Origin: Lachnospiraceae bacterium
Lineage (GTDB): Bacteria > Bacillota > Clostridia > Lachnospirales > Lachnospiraceae
Direction: 5' to 3'
NCBI GenBank assembly: GCA_017428265.1
Contig: JAFRRD010000037.1
Span: 1 to 64,000, forward strand
DNA: 64,000 bases
Shown here piece by piece: positions 1 to 7,981 of the stretch; the stretch's first letter is position 1; each line of letters starts with the position of its first letter. The translations under genes and the position numbers were made by a program. The notes beneath the pieces were generated by a model. It searched no databases. It was given only the letters and a program-made list of their open reading frames with translations, and was not told where the DNA came from.

Positions 1-2
1 AG

Positions 3-181
3 ACATTTTTCGGCAGGTTGAAAAACGAGATGTTTTATGGCTGCGAGAAAGACTATCGATCCTATGAGGAGTTCTCCGCAGCCATAGCGGATTACATTGA
101 CTATTACAACAATGAACGCATCCAGGCAAAAACAAAATGGAGATGCCACCTGTAAAGTACAGAATGGCATCCACTTGTTGA
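3..181 (+). pseudogene. IS3-family transposase (OrfB/integrase) C-terminal fragment, frameshifted
   Basis: Reading from base 3, the translation carries the end of a DDE integrase of the IS3/IS150 group (FFGRLKNEMFYG, then YIDYYNNERIQAKTKW), the part that follows the last catalytic residue. After the TGG at 138-140 the frame runs into a stop at 153-155. If the two bases at 141-142 are skipped, the usual ending resumes (MPPVKYRMAST) and stops at 179-181. So a two-base insertion, or an equivalent shift, breaks the last 13 codons. The rest of the gene lies off the left edge, so I cannot tell whether this copy was otherwise intact. Family recognition is by motif; the frameshift is read directly and could also be an assembly error. 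Confidence 0.8.
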
Positions 182-195
182 GGCCCGTCATAAAT

Positions 196-225
196 CAATG
201 TGTCCAGGAAACTGGGTACATATCA
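196..225. repeat. Probable right terminal inverted repeat of the IS3-type element
   Basis: The stretch after the transposase stop ends in TGTCCAGGAAACTGGGTACA followed by TATCA, the usual kind of IS3-family terminus finishing in CA. The element therefore probably ends near base 225, about 35 bp beyond the stop codon of the membrane protein gene at 260. The left end is outside the window, so the repeat cannot be paired and the target duplication cannot be checked. Confidence 0.5.
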
Positions 226-259
226 AAGGGACTCCGCCGTTTTTGTATGATTTGCTTTT

Positions 260-781
260 TCAGGCATTTTCCTTAAATGCGTTGATGATGTAGCGCACCG
301 AGCCGACGATCGCCAGCACGATGCCGATGCCCAGATTGAGCAGGTAGCTTCTCGCGATCTCAGGTTCCTCCAGCCAGAGGCCGCCGTAGCGGACACATTC
401 CGCATAGGTCGGCATGTAGTCGATCTCTTTGTTGGCATACCATTTCTGGTGCGCCTGGTACAGATCCTTGGCAAAGCAGAGATACCAGGCCAGAGCCAGG
501 ACCAGCAGGGAAATGATCGCCGCGATGATCACACCTTTCCTGCTCAGCCGCCCGCTGAAGATCTTATAGCCCTGGATCGCGCAGACCGCGCCGATCAGGC
601 CGGAGATCCCCGCATAAAAGCCGACCATGTCCAGCAGGAACCAGATCACACCTCCCGCAAGGGAGAAAAGAAAGGCGCCGACGATCCCTGCAAGGACGTT
701 CTCGCTCTTTTGAGGCGCCGCATCCATGGCGGGGGCTGTCTGCATTTCGGGAACCGTATTCATCTCATTATAATCATCCAT
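260..781 (-). CDS. Uncharacterised multi-pass membrane protein
   Basis: A 173-residue protein I do not recognise. It has a polar N-terminus (about residues 1-27), then hydrophobic helices at roughly 29-50, 55-70, 84-103 and 146-164, so four membrane segments are likely. A polar loop (about 105-143) rich in aromatic and charged residues precedes the last helix. It starts 12 bp after the dnaB stop codon on the same strand and is probably the last gene of the gdpP-rplI-dnaB transcript. An IS end lies just beyond its 3' end. No signal peptide or catalytic motif is visible. Function unknown; existence as a gene is supported by length, operon position and amphipathic pattern. Confidence 0.75.
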   Translation of the reverse strand: MDDYNEMNTVPEMQTAPAMDAAPQKSENVLAGIVGAFLFSLAGGVIWFLLDMVGFYAGISGLIGAVCAIQGYKIFSGRLSRKGVIIAAIISLLVLALAWYLCFAKDLYQAHQKWYANKEIDYMPTYAECVRYGGLWLEEPEIARSYLLNLGIGIVLAIVGSVRYIINAFKENA

Positions 782-793
782 TGCCGTTTCTCC

Positions 794-2140
794 TCAGTCT
801 CTTCTGTCTTTATCCGTATAATTTCCGAACTTGACGTAATTCGGCATCCAGATCAGCTTGACCGTGCCCACGGGGCCGTTTCTCTGCTTGCCGACGATCA
901 GTTCGGTGATGCCCTTCGCGTCGGTGTCCTTGTTGTAGTACTCGTCGCGGTAGAGGAACATGACCACATCGGCGTCCTGCTCGATGGCGCCGGATTCACG
1001 CAGGTCGCTCATCATCGGGCGCTTGTCGTTTCTGGCTTCGGGTGCGCGGGACAGCTGTGACAGGGCGATGATCGGGGCATCGAGTTCGCGGGCCAGGGCC
1101 TTGAGGCCGCGGGAAATGTCACTGATCTCCTGCTGCCGGTTCTCGTTGCCGCGGCCGCTGCCGCTCATCAGCTGCAGGTAGTCGATGACCACGAGGTCGA
1201 GGCCGTGCTCCAGCTTGAACTTGCGGCATTTTGAGCGCAGCTCGCTGACGCTGATGCCCGGGGTATCGTCGATGATCAGGTTCGAGCGGCCGATGATGTC
1301 GGCGCTTTCCAGCAGTTTGTCCCAGTCCTCGTCGGAGAGGTTGCCGGTGCGGATGTTCTGCGCATCGACCCGGCTCTCCTGCGCGAACAGACGGTTCATC
1401 AGGACCTCCTTGGACATTTCGAGGGAGAAATAGGCGGCGCACTTGCCGTCCCGGAAAACGGCGTTCTGCACGATGTTCAGCGCGAGGGCGGTCTTGCCCA
1501 TGGAAGGGCGCGCCGCGATCAGTACGTAGTCCGAGCCGTGCAGGCCGGTCGTCATGCGGTCCAGGTCCACAAAGCCGGTGGCCAGGCCCGTGACCGGGTT
1601 CTTGGTCTTCGAGGCTTCGTTGATCTTCTCCAGGGCGTTCATCGCGATCTCGGCGATCGGGACGAATTCGCTGGACTTCCGCTCGTTCAGTACCTTGAAC
1701 ATGCCGCTCTCGGCATCCTCGAGGATCTTCTCCAGTTTGTCCTTGCCGGCGTAGCACTCGTTCGCGACGTCTTCCGCGGCATGGATCAGCCGGCGCAGCA
1801 GCGCCTTCTCGTAGACGATCTCCGCATAGTATTTCGCGTTCGCCGAGATCGGTACCGAGGCGATCAGTTCGCCCATGTATTCCATGCTCGCGATCTCCGG
1901 CGAGACATCCTTTTCCTTCATGCGGTTCTGCAGGGTCAGGATGTCGACGGCCTTGCCTTCCGTATACAGCTCCGTGATCGCATCGAAAAGAGCCCCGTAC
2001 TGCCGGTTGTAAAAATCCCGTCCGGAGATGAGGTTCTGCATGTTCGGGATGCACTCGTTGTCGAGGATCATGGAGCCGATGACGGTCTGCTCGGCTTCCG
2101 TGCTCTGCGGCTGTATTCTTTTGATGAGGTTTTCTTCCAT
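794..2140 (-). CDS. dnaB: Replicative DNA helicase DnaB
   Basis: Hexameric helicase (DnaC in Bacillus naming) that unwinds the duplex ahead of the replisome. The 448 residues are the normal family length. The N-terminal helical domain (about 10-110) includes QSTEAEQTVIGSMI. A linker is followed by the RecA-like core with Walker A ARPSMGKTALALN near residue 210, Walker B (LDLVVIDYLQLM, about 315), and the arginine-rich QQEISDISRGLKALAREL segment. No intein or truncation is present. The ATG overlaps the rplI stop by one base, an arrangement with gdpP, rplI and dnaB that is conserved in many Firmicutes. Confidence 0.97.
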   Translation of the reverse strand: MEENLIKRIQPQSTEAEQTVIGSMILDNECIPNMQNLISGRDFYNRQYGALFDAITELYTEGKAVDILTLQNRMKEKDVSPEIASMEYMGELIASVPISANAKYYAEIVYEKALLRRLIHAAEDVANECYAGKDKLEKILEDAESGMFKVLNERKSSEFVPIAEIAMNALEKINEASKTKNPVTGLATGFVDLDRMTTGLHGSDYVLIAARPSMGKTALALNIVQNAVFRDGKCAAYFSLEMSKEVLMNRLFAQESRVDAQNIRTGNLSDEDWDKLLESADIIGRSNLIIDDTPGISVSELRSKCRKFKLEHGLDLVVIDYLQLMSGSGRGNENRQQEISDISRGLKALARELDAPIIALSQLSRAPEARNDKRPMMSDLRESGAIEQDADVVMFLYRDEYYNKDTDAKGITELIVGKQRNGPVGTVKLIWMPNYVKFGNYTDKDRRD

Positions 2141-2589
2141 TACTGCAGTGCCTTAACGTCCAATGCCAGTTTTGCGGTCACATCTTTGTGAAGTTTTACC
2201 AGGACAGTCCGTTCGCCGACCTCTTTAATCGGTTCGTCCAGGACAATTTTCTTCTTATCCATCTCAATGCCGAACTGCGCCTTCATCGCGTCCGCGATCT
2301 CCTTGGAGGACAGGGCGCCGAACAGCTTGCCGCTGCCGCCGACCTTGACCGGCATTTCCAGCTTCACGCCTTCGATCTTCTCCGCCAGCGCCTTCGCCGC
2401 CTTCAGCTGCTCGGCTGCCTGGAATGCGGCATTGGCCTGCTGCTCTTTCAGCTTATTCAGATTGGCGGCGGTCGCCTCCACCCCCAGTTTGCGCGGGATC
2501 AGGAAATTCCGCGCGTAGCCGTCGTTGACCGTTACGATATCGTCTTTTTTACCCAGGGACTTGACGTCCTGGAGAAGTACCAGTTTCAT
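2140..2589 (-). CDS. rplI: 50S ribosomal protein L9
   Basis: Large-subunit protein that binds 23S rRNA at the base of the L1 stalk and affects reading-frame maintenance. The 149 residues match the usual size. The N-terminal globular domain (MKLVLLQDVKSLGKKDDIV, then NDGYARNFLIPRKLG) is followed by the long connecting helix (about 45-75) and the C-terminal domain. Its start codon overlaps the gdpP stop by one base, and its stop overlaps the dnaB start, so the three are translationally coupled. Confidence 0.97.
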   Translation of the reverse strand: MKLVLLQDVKSLGKKDDIVTVNDGYARNFLIPRKLGVEATAANLNKLKEQQANAAFQAAEQLKAAKALAEKIEGVKLEMPVKVGGSGKLFGALSSKEIADAMKAQFGIEMDKKKIVLDEPIKEVGERTVLVKLHKDVTAKLALDVKALQ

Positions 2590-4685
2590 CAGATCGCTCC
2601 TTCCTTAATCATCAGTTTGATCGTTTCCTTGACGCGGTCCATGGCTTCCTCCACGCTCACGTCCTTCATCTGCACGCCCGCGACGCTCAGATGTCCGCCG
2701 CCGCCCAGGCGTTCGCAGATCAGCTGCACGTTTACCTCGTCGATCGAGCGCGCGCTCACGAAAACCGTATCCTTCAGCTTCGTGAAGACGAAGCTCGCCT
2801 TGATGCCGGAAATGTTCAGCAGTTCGTTGGCGGCCTGCGCCCCCACGATGGTCGGGCTGTCCAGACCTTCCGCGTCACATTCGGAGAAGGCATAGCCGTC
2901 CATGAAGATCTCGGCCCGGCAGGTCGTGTCGGCCTTGGCCCTGTATTCCGTATAATTCTCCCGCAGGAGTTTTTTCACCTTGACCAGATCGGCGCCGCAG
3001 CGCTTCAGATACGCAGCCGCCTCGAAGGTCCGCGCGCTCGTGCGGTCGGCAAAATTATTGGTATCCACGATGATGCCGCTGTAGATCGATTCGGCTTCCA
3101 GGGCATTCGGTTCGAGTTCCTCGCCGAAATACTGCATGATCTCGGCGAGCATTTCACAGGCCGAGGAGGCATAAGGCTCCACGTAGGACAGGATGGCCGT
3201 GACCGAATCGGAGGCCTGGCGGTGATGGTCGATGACGACGATTTGGTCGGTCTTTTCCAGCAGGGCCGGGCAGTCGCTCATAACGGCGCGGCTCGTATCC
3301 ACCAGGATCACGAGGGCATTGCCCCTGATCCTCTTCTCCGCATCGGCGCTCTTTAGGAACATCTCGCGCGGATAATCCGGATCGGTCTCGAAACGCTCGA
3401 AGAGCGGGCGCACCGAGAAGGACACGTTGTTCAGGACGATGTGTGCTTCCTTGTGCAGGGAGACCGCCATGCGGTAGACCGCGACGGACGCGCCGAAGGA
3501 GTCGTTGTCGGCAAAATTGTGGCCCATCACGAAGATCTGGTCCTTGCCGGCCATCAGTTCGCGCATCGCCTGCGCCTTGACGCGGGCCTTGACGCGGGTC
3601 AGGGCCGCCTCGCCGAGCGCCTTGCCGCCGAAGTATTCCACTTCCTCCGGATTCTTGACGATCGCCTGGTCGCCGCCTCTGGCCAGCGCCAGATCCATGG
3701 CCGTCCGGGCAAGATTCATGTTTTCGTCGTAGTTCTCGCCGTCACAACCGAAGGCGATGCTCAGGGTGACCGGCGTCGTGTTGCCGAGTTTGATGGTCTT
3801 GACGTCCGAAAGCAGGGAGAAACGGTCCGCCGTTACGGACCGGAGTCCTTTGGCGTCCATCGAAATATAGAAACGGTCACGCTCGGTCTTGCAGGTGATG
3901 CCGTTGTATTTCTGGAAATATTTGGTGATGCGCTGCTCGATGATCGCAGACAGCAGGCTGTGCTGCTCGGTCTCGGTGCTCTTTAAGAGTTCCTCGAAAT
4001 TGTCGACGTAGCAAAGGCCCGAAACGTTCTTCTCGTCCCGCAGCTGGATGAGGGTCTGCAGATGTTCGGTCTCGTCGCTGAGCATCAGCGTGGCAAAGCC
4101 GGCCCCGCTTTCCACCCGGCGCACATCGGCGGCGTAGACCCGGTCGCCGAGCGACAGATAATGGCGGTACGGCGTTTCATTTCTCTCATCCGGCGCTGCC
4201 AGAGCGGCTTTGGCGACGGCTTCCGGCTGCGTTTCCGCTTCATTGTTTTCGTCGCCGTCCTTCGCCTCCTGCTCCAGCCAGCGCGACCAGAAGCGTTCCG
4301 CATCCGGGAAAATGTCGCCGAGTTTGTCGGTCAGGACCATCTGATCGGTGCCGTAGTCATCCAGCATCTGATCGAAGGCTTCGTTGCGCCACACGATCTT
4401 CCCGTTCTCGCCGATGAGGGCGTAGGGATTCGCGAGCTGCATCATCCGCTCTTCCAGACCTGTCGACGTCTCGGTGCTGAGCTGCGCCACGGAATCCGCC
4501 ATGTGCTTTTTCAGAAGGATGAACCAGATGGCAGTCATGATCAGTGCGCCGCCGGCCGTGACCGCGACCGCGACCCAGCCCTTCTGCCCCGCGGCATTCA
4601 GCGCAAAAAACACCCCGGTCCCCACAAGGACCCAGGCCAGAAAGCAGATCGGCCACTTCATTAATGATCGGAAAAGATCGCGCAT
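2589..4685 (-). CDS. gdpP: Cyclic di-AMP phosphodiesterase GdpP (DHH family)
   Basis: Membrane phosphodiesterase that hydrolyses c-di-AMP to pApA. From the ATG at 4685 (698 residues) there are two N-terminal membrane helices (about 10-58), a PAS domain (84-200) with an acidic Glu/Ala insertion at about 138-170, a degenerate GGDEF domain (about 215-345), then DHH (GHNFADNDSFGA at 388-399, VDTSR, VIDHHRQ at 484-490) and DHHA1 (LGGGGHLSVAG at 660-670). The start was chosen because AAAGGCAGGTGT precedes this ATG at good spacing; an in-frame ATG 63 bp upstream lacks such a site. First gene of the gdpP-rplI-dnaB operon. The partner cyclase CdaA is encoded at 51279-52298. Confidence 0.93.
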   Translation of the reverse strand: MRDLFRSLMKWPICFLAWVLVGTGVFFALNAAGQKGWVAVAVTAGGALIMTAIWFILLKKHMADSVAQLSTETSTGLEERMMQLANPYALIGENGKIVWRNEAFDQMLDDYGTDQMVLTDKLGDIFPDAERFWSRWLEQEAKDGDENNEAETQPEAVAKAALAAPDERNETPYRHYLSLGDRVYAADVRRVESGAGFATLMLSDETEHLQTLIQLRDEKNVSGLCYVDNFEELLKSTETEQHSLLSAIIEQRITKYFQKYNGITCKTERDRFYISMDAKGLRSVTADRFSLLSDVKTIKLGNTTPVTLSIAFGCDGENYDENMNLARTAMDLALARGGDQAIVKNPEEVEYFGGKALGEAALTRVKARVKAQAMRELMAGKDQIFVMGHNFADNDSFGASVAVYRMAVSLHKEAHIVLNNVSFSVRPLFERFETDPDYPREMFLKSADAEKRIRGNALVILVDTSRAVMSDCPALLEKTDQIVVIDHHRQASDSVTAILSYVEPYASSACEMLAEIMQYFGEELEPNALEAESIYSGIIVDTNNFADRTSARTFEAAAYLKRCGADLVKVKKLLRENYTEYRAKADTTCRAEIFMDGYAFSECDAEGLDSPTIVGAQAANELLNISGIKASFVFTKLKDTVFVSARSIDEVNVQLICERLGGGGHLSVAGVQMKDVSVEEAMDRVKETIKLMIKEGAI

Positions 4686-4719
4686 AGGACACCTGCCTTT
4701 CGTAGCGTATACCAAGTTA

Positions 4720-4748
4720 ACAATAGCACAAAAAAGCGGCAGTTTCAA
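4720..4748 (-). promoter_or_regulatory. Sigma-A-type promoter for the gdpP operon
   Basis: On the minus strand, TTGAAA (4743-4748) and TATTGT (4720-4725) are separated by 17 bp. The predicted start of transcription lies about 30 bases ahead of the gdpP ATG at 4685. This supports the downstream ATG as the real gdpP start, because the alternative ATG at 4748 would overlap the -35 box. Confidence 0.6.
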
Positions 4749-4786
4749 CTGTCGCTCGGTCTGCGGGTCAAGTTTTCTGTATTGTT

Positions 4787-5992
4787 TTATGCGTGCAGGA
4801 CGAAGGGGCTCCGGCGGAAATCGTCCGGCAGCGCGGTCCCGTGCGCTGCAAAGACCATCTGATGGTAAATATCCTGTGCAAAACGGCTGTCGGCAGCGAG
4901 GCCGGCGGTATCGTCGGCATCCTTCGTGATACGCGGAAGAAGCGCTTTTTGGGCAAAGGCACGGACCGCGGGACTGCCCTCCCGCAGCGCAAGGACTTTG
5001 AGGTACGCGGGAGCTTTTCGGCTGTCGCCTTTCCGGATCTCAAGCAGGATATGGGTAAGCGCGCGCTTTACCCGTGCAAGCGTGAAAGCCCTTGTCACGA
5101 TACGGTCACAGAGTTCGGCATAGCTCAGCGTAAACGGCGCCGCAGCCAGGATGCGCGCTGCAAGGTCCGAAGAAACGTCTTCGTAGACGGTCAGGTCAGC
5201 GCCGATGTAGGCGAGCGTGCGGAGCTTACTCATCAGCGGAGCTGCCATTGCCTCCGGGCCGAGCACGAGAGAATAGTCTTCTGCGCCTGTATACTGCCCT
5301 TCCCGCACGGCCTTCCGGATCGAAGAAGCGGAAGGATAAGCGGGCCGGGCGGGATCTTCCGGTCCGGTCGCTGCAGCACCGGTTAAGCCTTCCCCGCGGT
5401 ATTCGTCATCATGATAGGCTGCACCGACGCGCTTTACGGCGAGCGGGCTGATCCCGGCCGCCCCGTTCACAGTCTTCAGCGCCTTCAGGTATTCCACGGC
5501 AAGCATGTTGTTGGGGGTGGCGATGACCGCTGCCATCGCCGGATCGCGCGCTTCGAGCGCGGCCGCGAGTGCCGCTGCATAGGAACGGCCTTCCCGCATG
5601 AAGGCTTTCGCGTCTTCCGTAAGCAGCGGGTCCGAAAGCGCGTCCGCCGCAGCCTCAAGCAGCTGAAGGTCGTCCGTCTCCGCGCCGAAGCTGAGCGTAT
5701 CGATGCAGCCGCAGGCCGCAAGAAGGCTCACACCCCCGTGGGCAAAGCCTTCCGCGCTTGCACTCGCACACGCCGGCGGGAGTTCCAGCACCAGGTCGGC
5801 GCCGCCCCGGACGGCTGCCTCCGCCCGCGCGTACTTGTCCAGAAACGCAGGCCCCCCGCGCTGCACGAACGCGCCGCTCATGACGCAGACGATGCCGTCC
5901 GCGCCGCTTCTGCGCCGTGTTTCTTCGATATGGTACGCGTGCCCCGCGTGAAAGGGATCGTATTCCGCGATGATTCCCGCGATCTTTGCCAT
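4787..5992 (-). CDS. tmcAL: tRNA(Met) cytidine acetate ligase TmcAL
   Basis: Enzyme that uses acetate and ATP to form N4-acetylcytidine at the wobble base of elongator tRNA-Met. The 401 residues match the family (YlbM in Bacillus). The nucleotidyltransferase fold opens with IAGIIAEYDPFHAGHAYHI, the family form of the HxGH motif. It continues with SGAFVQRGGPAFLDKYARA and VLELPP, and carries the SASSIRKA motif near residue 225. The N-terminus agrees with relatives. It lies upstream of gdpP on the same strand, but gdpP has its own promoter. No truncation is seen. Confidence 0.93.
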   Translation of the reverse strand: MAKIAGIIAEYDPFHAGHAYHIEETRRRSGADGIVCVMSGAFVQRGGPAFLDKYARAEAAVRGGADLVLELPPACASASAEGFAHGGVSLLAACGCIDTLSFGAETDDLQLLEAAADALSDPLLTEDAKAFMREGRSYAAALAAALEARDPAMAAVIATPNNMLAVEYLKALKTVNGAAGISPLAVKRVGAAYHDDEYRGEGLTGAAATGPEDPARPAYPSASSIRKAVREGQYTGAEDYSLVLGPEAMAAPLMSKLRTLAYIGADLTVYEDVSSDLAARILAAAPFTLSYAELCDRIVTRAFTLARVKRALTHILLEIRKGDSRKAPAYLKVLALREGSPAVRAFAQKALLPRITKDADDTAGLAADSRFAQDIYHQMVFAAHGTALPDDFRRSPFVLHA

Positions 5993-6148
5993 GGCCGGAT
6001 CCTCCCTGCCTCAAAGCCTATCACAAAGCCGCCCGCCCGTCAAAGACTATCTTTTCGCCGGCCCCGTAAACACTTTTCCAGTGTCTTCATCGGCCAAGTC
6101 GTATCCGCTTTCTCACGAGTTATTTTCGCATTTACTCTTGAAACACTT

Positions 6149-6177
6149 TGACTTATTTCTCGTATGGTGATACTATG
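6149..6177 (+). promoter_or_regulatory. Promoter of the cold-shock gene
   Basis: TTGACT (6149-6154) and TACTAT (6172-6177) are 17 bp apart. The implied leader before the ATG at 6228 is only about 43 bases, much shorter than the regulatory leader of E. coli cspA. Cold control through a long thermosensing leader is therefore unlikely here. Confidence 0.55.
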
Positions 6178-6227
6178 ACGGAAGATTCCCGAACGGAAGA
6201 ATTTTCTCGGGATGTATGGGAGGAACA

Positions 6228-6425
6228 ATGAAAGGCACTGTTAAGTGGTTCAACAACCAGAAAGGTTTCGGATTTATCTGCGATGAAAGCGGCAAGGACG
6301 TTTTTGTCCACTACAGCGGCATCAAAATGGAAGGCTTCAAGTCCCTCGAAGAAGGTGCCCCTGTTGAATTCGATGTGGTTGAGAGCGAAAAAGGACCGCA
6401 GGCTGTCAACGTCGTGAAATTATAA
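6228..6425 (+). CDS. Cold-shock domain protein (CspA family)
   Basis: Small single-stranded nucleic-acid binding protein of 65 residues, the normal size. It has RNP1 (KGFGFI) and RNP2 (VFVHYSGI) with the expected aromatic residues, beginning [17 protein letters not shown]. An ATG four codons upstream (6216) is in frame, but GGGAGG at 6218-6223 sits just ahead of the ATG at 6228, which fixes the start. The gene is monocistronic, between its own promoter and a strong terminator. Confidence 0.95.
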   Translation: MKGTVKWFNNQKGFGFICDESGKDVFVHYSGIKMEGFKSLEEGAPVEFDVVESEKGPQAVNVVKL

Positions 6426-6484
6426 TTTCCCTGAACGATAAGCTATACGGCACTGAAGGCCGGGCGAAAAAAAGCCCGAAACAT

Positions 6485-6519
6485 AGAGAACGCACCCCGA
6501 AGGATGCGTTCTCTTTTTG
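6485..6519 (+). terminator. Intrinsic terminator after the cold-shock gene
   Basis: AGAGAACGCA (6485-6494) and TGCGTTCTCT (6505-6514) form a 10-bp perfect stem followed by a T run. Confidence 0.85.
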
Positions 6520-6588
6520 CGTTGTGCCTGCGGCTTCCGCAGGCTGTTTGCTGCACCATTCCCGGCAGCGGCAGTCGGCGCCGCGCTC

Positions 6589-7728
6589 TCAGCGCAGCAG
6601 CGGCTTGATCCGGTTGTACAGATCGACGCCCATCTTCTGGCCGAAGGTCTTGCGGATCTCCAGGTAGGTCGCCTGGCGGCTGTTCTTTGCCCCTTCGTGC
6701 TTCTGGACGATGGAAATGACCTTGCGCGCGACGGCGGCATCGGTCCTGCTCTCGGCAAGCGCCGCCTGCACGCGGGACACTGCTGCAGACTTCTCTGTCT
6801 TTTGCGGCGCGACCGCGTGGGTCACCATAGGGACGTCGTGCACGGTCACCGTCACCTTGGCCGGTTCACTCGGGACAGCCTTGTTCTGCACGGGGGCGGG
6901 CCTATTTTCCGGCTTCTCTGCCTTCTTCTCCGGTGCCTTTGCCTCGGGCTTTTCCGCTGCCTTTTCAGCAGGCTTTTCCTGCGTTTCCGTCTTCTCCGGC
7001 GCCGCCGTCTTCACGGCAGGCTCCGCGGCCTCGGTCTTTTCAGCCGTTTCCGCCGTCGCAGTCTCCGTCTGGGCTTTCCGTCCGCGTCCGCCGCGTCTTC
7101 CCAGGCGGGTCTTCTTTTCTTCCTTCGCAGGTTCTTCAGCCTGCGGCTGAGCAGGGGCAGCTGCCGGCGCGGCAGAAGGAGCCTCTTCCTTTACCGGCTG
7201 CACAGGTGCTGCTGCGGGTGCCGGTTCGGCCTGCACGGGCGCTTTTGCGGGTTCTGCCTTCACTTCTTCGGGCGCCGCTTCCTGCACGGCAGCGGAAGTC
7301 TTCCTGCCGCCTCTTCTGCCCCGGCGCGTGACCTTCACGGCTTTCAGGGCGCGTTCCATGCCGTCCGCATTTTTCTCCTCGCGGATCGCCGGCTGGACTC
7401 TCACTTCCACGCCTTCTTCCTGCCAGAACAGCACCGTGTTCGCGTAGTCGGTATCCTTGCTCACCAGGACGAACTTTCCTTCGCGGCCCGCTTCGCCGAT
7501 GCAGTAGCCGAGGTAGCTCACCATCTGCATGTCCAGCGACTGCTTGCCGGGCTTGACGCGGTGCACCTCCAGTTTGGCCTTCACGAAGCGCAGAAGATCC
7601 AGGTTCAGCTTGTTCGCGTTCTGCGAATAGAACAGATGCACTTCGCTTTCGCGAGGCAGCTTGTTCATCCCTTCCAGTCCGGCTTCGTGGACGTTCTCGT
7701 AGTCGACAAAATAGTAGATCTTACTCAT
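6589..7728 (-). CDS. PIN/NYN-like domain protein with a large basic low-complexity insert
   Basis: A 379-residue protein. Residues 1-115 look like a PIN/NYN-type nuclease domain, with acidic residues in FVDYENV (D9, E11) and SKDTDY (D92, D94) in the places expected for metal binding. Residues 317-379 form a small helical C-terminal block ending FGQKMGVDLYNRIKPLLR. As I recall relatives in Clostridia, they have this N-terminal domain and C-terminal block almost back to back. Here about 180 residues rich in Ala, Pro, Glu and Lys separate them, with two basic boxes (RRGRRGGRK near 135, RLGRRGGRGRK near 208) resembling RNA-binding RGG segments. RNA cleavage or binding is an inference; no target is known. 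Confidence 0.75.
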   Translation of the reverse strand: MSKIYYFVDYENVHEAGLEGMNKLPRESEVHLFYSQNANKLNLDLLRFVKAKLEVHRVKPGKQSLDMQMVSYLGYCIGEAGREGKFVLVSKDTDYANTVLFWQEEGVEVRVQPAIREEKNADGMERALKAVKVTRRGRRGGRKTSAAVQEAAPEEVKAEPAKAPVQAEPAPAAAPVQPVKEEAPSAAPAAAPAQPQAEEPAKEEKKTRLGRRGGRGRKAQTETATAETAEKTEAAEPAVKTAAPEKTETQEKPAEKAAEKPEAKAPEKKAEKPENRPAPVQNKAVPSEPAKVTVTVHDVPMVTHAVAPQKTEKSAAVSRVQAALAESRTDAAVARKVISIVQKHEGAKNSRQATYLEIRKTFGQKMGVDLYNRIKPLLR

Positions 7729-7862
7729 AAATCCTCCAATCTTTTTTTTCGACGACGCGGATATTTTAGCATGAAAGCGCGGAAAAATCCACCCTGTCGG
7801 GAAAACGCGGATAAACAGCCGGAAAAAGTTCGAAAAAAGTTGAATAAAACTGAAAAAAGCGC

Positions 7863-7891
7863 TTGACTTTATGACTTTAAAGGTTTAAAGT
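7863..7891 (+). promoter_or_regulatory. Promoter of the ABC importer operon
   Basis: TTGACT (7863-7868) and TAAAGT (7886-7891) with a 17-bp spacer, about 90 bases ahead of the binding-protein ATG. The leader shows no T-box or other riboswitch that I recognise. Confidence 0.5.
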
Positions 7892-7981
7892 GACAGAGTA
7901 ATCGAACGTGGAAAGAACGGCATACGGATCCCAGGCAGTCCGCCGCCTCTTTCCGCATTTGTTTTAGAAGGAGTTCCCATC

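Noticed and set aside
7729..7981. Possible T-box or other amino-acid riboswitch ahead of the ABC importer
   Set aside because: The leader is too short for a T-box and lacks its conserved AGGGTGGNACCGCG-type block.
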